DNA of 64,000 nt from assembly GCF_026283925.1 (NCBI RefSeq), contig NZ_JAPDPF010000001.1, positions 803,399 through 867,398 of the forward strand, written 5' to 3'. Positions within the stretch are counted from its first letter, which is position 1. Every line of letters begins with the position of its first letter. Of the stretch, positions 60,603 through 64,000 are shown piece by piece. The notes under the pieces were generated by a model. It did no database searches, was not told the origin of the DNA, and was given only the letters and a program-made list of their open reading frames with translations. A program made the translations under genes and the position numbers. Origin of the DNA: Dyella halodurans (GTDB lineage: Bacteria; Pseudomonadota; Gammaproteobacteria; Xanthomonadales; Rhodanobacteraceae).

Positions 60603-62108
60603 GTGAAGTCGTCCATGTTTCCCCGTGCCTTCCCCTTTACCCTACGTCTGGCTCCCCTGGCCGGCGCCGTCTTGCTGCTTGGTGCATGTGCCTCAACCGG
60701 CAAAGGCCCCACGCCGCAAGCCAATCAGCTCTATGCGCAGCTCGACCAGGCCAGCAAGGGTTATGAAACCGCGCTGGCGCAGGCGCGACAGGGCAATGCG
60801 GCCGCCGCCCAGCAGACGCTGGATGCATCGCTCGATCAGCTGAAGACCGCCGCCGCGCATTGCGGCAAGACGCCTGGCTGCGATCCGCAGCGTTTCTTCT
60901 CGGCGTTCGATCGCTTGTTGCGTTTGAAGGATGGCAATTTCTCCGTCGGCGACGACATGGATGGTGCGAATGACGAAGCGCCGGAGGGAACCGTTGCCGG
61001 CAGGACGGGCGCGGCCAGCCTGCCCGAGGCGCAACGCAGCGTCACCTTGCTGCGTGGACAGCCGCTGTCCCAGTTGATCGCGATGAACGGCCCGGTGAAG
61101 GCAGCGCTGGAAATGTGGCTGACCCAATGGCGTCCCAACTTGATGGATGCCTACGTCAACTACCAGTTCCTGCGCCACCAGATGTGGCCGCCCTACGAGC
61201 GGGCGGATCTGCCGGAGGCGCTGCTGTTCGGCATTCTGGCCAAGGAATCCGGTGGCAAGGTGCACGCCGTATCGCGCTCCGGCGCGGCGGGGCCGTTGCA
61301 GTTCATGTATGCGACCGGCATGCGCTTTGGGCTGGGCATGGAAGACGGCTTCGACACTCGCTTCGATCCTGCCGAAGCAGCCCGTGCCAATGCCGACTAC
61401 CTCAATGAGCAGCTCGGGGTGTTCAACAACAATCTTGAGCTGACGATTGCTGCGTACAACGGCGGCGAAGGCCGCATGAAGCGGCTGGTTGGTGACGACA
61501 CCTCGGTCAGCCTGTACGACCCGCGCGTCTACAACCAGCTTTCGCAGGAGACGCGCGACTACGTGCCAGCCGTGCTCGCCGCGGCGTGGCTGTTCCTGCA
61601 TCCGGAAAGCTACAACTTGCGCTTTCCGCACGTGGACGGCGTTCCTGGCAGCGTCACGCTGCAACGGTCGATGTCGCTGACCGAGATGACGGTTTGCCTG
61701 GGCTCGGCCGGCGGCATGAGCGACGGCTGGTTCCGCACCTTGCGCAACCTCAACCCACGCCTGGATCCGCAGGTGGCGCAACCTGCCGGTACGCGCGTCG
61801 TGATACCCAGGGTCTTGGAGAGGCCGTTCGCGGCGCGCTGCACCGATGGCCCCTGGCCGATCCTGGCCAATGACCTGCATACGGCCGTAATCCCCGTCGT
61901 GCCGTCCACGCCGACACCGCCGCCGCCGGTGACGCGATCGTCGAGCACGACCCGGACGCGCGGCTACGTGGTCAGGCGGGGCGATACGCTGACCAGCATC
62001 GTGAACAAGCTGGGTTGCTCCTCGATCGAGGAAGTGACCGACATCAACGACCTCAAGCATCACCAGCTCAAGCCGGGGCAGACCTTGAAGCTGCCGACGT
62101 GTCGATGA
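60603..62108 (+). CDS. lipoprotein lytic transglycosylase with LysM domain (MltD-like)
   Basis: The 501-residue protein is an outer-membrane-anchored peptidoglycan hydrolase. The signal sequence ends in a lipobox (LLGAC). A GH23 lytic transglycosylase domain follows, with the catalytic Glu in LAKESGGKVHAVSRSGAAGPLQFM, then NLELTIAAYNGGEGRMKRLV. One LysM domain ends the protein (YVVRRGDTLTSIVNKLGCS). E. coli MltD has two LysM repeats. An in-frame ATG at 60615 is a possible start. It is ended by a strong hairpin. Confidence 0.92.
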   Translation: MKSSMFPRAFPFTLRLAPLAGAVLLLGACASTGKGPTPQANQLYAQLDQASKGYETALAQARQGNAAAAQQTLDASLDQLKTAAAHCGKTPGCDPQRFFSAFDRLLRLKDGNFSVGDDMDGANDEAPEGTVAGRTGAASLPEAQRSVTLLRGQPLSQLIAMNGPVKAALEMWLTQWRPNLMDAYVNYQFLRHQMWPPYERADLPEALLFGILAKESGGKVHAVSRSGAAGPLQFMYATGMRFGLGMEDGFDTRFDPAEAARANADYLNEQLGVFNNNLELTIAAYNGGEGRMKRLVGDDTSVSLYDPRVYNQLSQETRDYVPAVLAAAWLFLHPESYNLRFPHVDGVPGSVTLQRSMSLTEMTVCLGSAGGMSDGWFRTLRNLNPRLDPQVAQPAGTRVVIPRVLERPFAARCTDGPWPILANDLHTAVIPVVPSTPTPPPPVTRSSSTTRTRGYVVRRGDTLTSIVNKLGCSSIEEVTDINDLKHHQLKPGQTLKLPTCR

Positions 62109-62147
62109 GCAGGTTTCGGCCAGCGTGGTGATGCTGTTCGCAGCAAG

Positions 62148-62177
62148 AAAAACGCCGCCCCGGAGGGCGGCGTTTTT
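62148..62177 (+). terminator. terminator of the mltD-like gene
   Basis: AAAAACGCCGCCC and GGGCGGCGTTTTT form a 13-bp stem with a CGGA loop. It serves the transglycosylase gene, and may also act for the convergent unknown gene. Confidence 0.9.
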
Positions 62178-62198
62178 CGTTCCACGGGTCCTTCCGGA

Positions 62199-62633
62199 TC
62201 AGGCGGCGGCGGGCGCCTGCATCCACTTCTCGACGGTGTCTGCGCGATGGTCTTCCTTCAACTCACGCAACACACGCATCAGCTGGCGATGATGCGGCTG
62301 CAGGTTGGGGTAGGGCGTGTCCTTGGTCTCGTGATAGGCCGCAGCGAGCCACAGGGCGATGCCGCGCATGGCCACTTCCGGATTGTCGGAGCGGGCACGC
62401 GCAAAGCCGATATCGGTGCCCTGGCCCCAGGGCAGGTAGCGTTCTTCCGGGGGCGTCCCGTAGAGGTGCGGGAAGTCGCTGCGCGCCGCCTGCCCGATTT
62501 CACGCAGCGCCATCGTGCCGAGACGGGAGCGGCTGCGCTTGGGGAGTTCGTTGATGCTGTGCTCAATCTCGCGAAATTGCCGGCCCAGCTGCCGGCCGCG
62601 GTTCATCGCAATAAGTCGGGTCACGATGCGCAC
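62199..62633 (-). CDS. hypothetical protein
   Basis: The 144-residue soluble protein starts with GTG at 62633 with GAGGAC about 6 nt upstream. It has basic N-terminal residues and the segment FPHLYGTPPEERYLPWGQGTDIGFARARSDNPEVAMRGIALWLAAAY. I recognise no family. No membrane helix or signal is present. Confidence 0.75.
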   Translation of the reverse strand: MRIVTRLIAMNRGRQLGRQFREIEHSINELPKRSRSRLGTMALREIGQAARSDFPHLYGTPPEERYLPWGQGTDIGFARARSDNPEVAMRGIALWLAAAYHETKDTPYPNLQPHHRQLMRVLRELKEDHRADTVEKWMQAPAAA

Positions 62634-62780
62634 GGGCTGTCCTCGGTCTGACCACGGGTGGCGCGCACATGGCGCTGTCGAGGCGAGATCTTAGTCGTGC
62701 TCCCTGTGACATTGCGCCAAAAAGGTCACAAAACGACGCGGTGCGTCAGCGTCGCGTCAATATTTTGACGCGACGATCGC

Positions 62781-63626
62781 TCAGCCCTGGAGCTTCACAC
62801 CCAGTCGCTGGCCTACCTTCACCGCCTCTTGCGGCGCGAGCCCGTCGAGTTCAGCCATGCCTTCCGGGAACAGCAAGATCACCGTGGAGCCCATGTTGAA
62901 GCGGGCCATTTCGGCGAAGCGCTCCAGCGTAATGTTCTGGCCGCTGAAGGACTTGCGACGGATCGAGGAGGCATAGGGCGGGATCACCAGGCCGTCCCAC
63001 ACGGTGGCCACGCTGGACACCAGGATGGCGCCGACCATCACCACCACGAACGGGCCATGCTCGCCCTCGAAGTGGCACACCAGTCGCTCGTTGCGCGCGA
63101 ACAGGCGCGGGATCGCTTCTACCGCAAACGGCGCCACGCTGAAGATGCGGCCGGGCACGTGCACGGTTTCCTTCAGCGTGCCCGCCAGCGGCATGTGCAC
63201 GCGGTGGTAGTCGCGCGGCGACAGGTAGATGGTGGCGAAGCGACCGTTGCGATATGGCGCGGCGCTGGCCTCGTCGCCCAGCAGCTCCGCGGCGGTGTAC
63301 TCCTGGCCCTTGGCCTGGAAGATACGGCCGTCGACGATCTTGCCCAGCTGGCTGATCTTGCCGTCGGCAGGCGAGAGCAGGGCGGTCGGGCTGGTGTCGG
63401 CGCGACGCGCATCGGGCCGCAGCTTGCGCGTAAAGAACGCATTGAAGTGCTGGTAGGCCAGTGCATCCGGCTGCGCCGCCTCGGCCATATTGACCTGGTA
63501 ATTGCGCACAACGGTGCTGATCAGGAAGTTCTTCCACGGCTTGAACGTCCAGCGCGTGGCCCAGTAGACCACGCGCGACAGGGCGCGATGGGGAAGGATG
63601 TATTGCAGGAGTACGTTAAAGGTCAT
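62781..63626 (-). CDS. psd: phosphatidylserine decarboxylase
   Basis: Psd makes phosphatidylethanolamine from phosphatidylserine in the inner membrane. The 281-residue precursor has an N-terminal hydrophobic segment and the family blocks YRNGRFATIYLSPRDYHRVHMPLAGTL and IPRLFARNERLVCHFEGEHGPF. The self-cleavage and pyruvoyl site is NMGSTVILLFPEGM, where the Ser of G-S-T becomes pyruvoyl. The ATG at 63626 is taken as the start; a CGGG adjoins it. Confidence 0.96.
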   Translation of the reverse strand: MTFNVLLQYILPHRALSRVVYWATRWTFKPWKNFLISTVVRNYQVNMAEAAQPDALAYQHFNAFFTRKLRPDARRADTSPTALLSPADGKISQLGKIVDGRIFQAKGQEYTAAELLGDEASAAPYRNGRFATIYLSPRDYHRVHMPLAGTLKETVHVPGRIFSVAPFAVEAIPRLFARNERLVCHFEGEHGPFVVVMVGAILVSSVATVWDGLVIPPYASSIRRKSFSGQNITLERFAEMARFNMGSTVILLFPEGMAELDGLAPQEAVKVGQRLGVKLQG

Positions 63627-63679
63627 CCCGCAAGTATGAACGATGCGCGCGATTATTACGCCCCGGGCTTGGGGCTGCG

Positions 63680-64000
63680 CCTTACTCCCCCTGGGGGGCG
63701 GGTGCTCGCGATGGTGCGATTGCCGAGCGTTGTCGCCCGCCTGCTGATCATGACCGAAGGAAGCCCATGTCGGGTGCAACTGGCGAGCTCTGCTCCTTCT
63801 CCCCTCCGGGGAGAAGGTTGGGATGAGGGGCGGGTGCTCGCGGTAGCGCGACAACTGAGCGTGGCTGCAAGGGTGCCGCTTACGCAGCGGGCGTTCCGAA
63901 CCGCTGCCGCGGTCCGGGTCACTTTTCTTTTGCTGGCCCAAAAGAAAAGTAACCCAAAGAAAATGGCCTCAAGAGCTCATAGCATTACGTGGGATGCGAG
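63680..64000. repeat. copy of compound repeat family A, running off the right edge
   Basis: It contains a degenerate CTCCCCC/GGGGGGCGGGTGCT unit (63685-63704), then a full left arm: the palindrome CTTCTCCCC...GGGGAGAAGG at about 63797, TGGGATGAGGGGCGGGTGCT, GCCGCTTACGCAGCGGGC, and the ACTTTTCTTTT hairpin core with AGTAACCCAAAGAAAA (63920-63963) and GAGCTC. The right arm, if present, is beyond the window. Confidence 0.85.

Overview
This is GC-rich proteobacterial DNA (about 64% by eye) with dense, compact gene layout. The protein set and order point to a gammaproteobacterium of the Xanthomonadales/Lysobacterales, most likely Rhodanobacteraceae (Dyella, Luteibacter or Rhodanobacter-like). The placement is inferred from miaA-hfq-hflX-hflK-hflC-DUF2065-purA, a soluble RnfB overlapping nth beside metG, a complete Pst locus, and REP-like palindromes. 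No phage, plasmid, insertion sequence, transposase or CRISPR array was seen. Most genes are chromosomal housekeeping; the accessory flavour lies in chitinases, efflux pumps, repeats and a few unknown proteins.

Layout. 1-3.9 kb: an AsmA-like DUF748 protein cut by the window edge, then threonine dehydrogenase (tdh). 4.2-11.1 kb: tRNA modification and RNA chaperone genes (miaA, hfq, hflX), the membrane protease regulators hflK-hflC, a DUF2065 protein and purA. 11.2-13.8 kb: two paralogous GH18 chitinases, only one with a chitin-binding module; two copies of a perfect 12-bp palindrome lie upstream. 14.3-17.4 kb: gcvP behind a tandem glycine riboswitch. 17.5-22.9 kb: a VOC protein, a GYD protein, tRNA-Leu(CAG), rnr, rlmB, a small membrane protein, and a SugE/Gdx exporter behind a guanidine-II (mini-ykkC) riboswitch. 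23-27.7 kb: phosphate uptake (pstS, pstC, pstA, pstB, phoU). 27.9-30.4 kb: RNase T and a DcaP-like outer-membrane channel. 30.5-36.4 kb: a three-gene RND efflux operon. 37.6-39.6 kb: a two-component system. 40-43.7 kb: nth, rnfB-like and metG. 44-47.2 kb: HAD hydrolase, DeoR regulator, a harpin-like low-complexity protein and a DUF2147 protein. 47.4-52 kb: apbC/mrp, dcd, a lipoprotein, HIT and dienelactone hydrolase proteins. 52-54.5 kb: DHA2 drug exporter with a divergent TetR regulator. 54.7-63.6 kb: rimO, DUF3025, a PhnD-like binding protein, a secreted unknown, greB, a membrane protein, mltD-like transglycosylase, an unknown and psd.

Functional links: PstSCAB-PhoU imports and senses phosphate, and the nearby outer-membrane channel has a possible Pho box, so it may belong to the same response. 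Two riboswitches control glycine cleavage and guanidine export. The chitinases look like a secreted chitin-degradation pair that may answer to a LacI-type repressor.

The most unusual feature is a set of large compound inverted repeats (about 670 and 910 bp, plus partial copies, one running off the right edge). They share a nested AAAAGAAAAGT-type hairpin core, sit only between transcription units, and show no transposase or convincing gene. They are the best candidates for an uncharacterised element here. No wholly new multi-gene system was evident.
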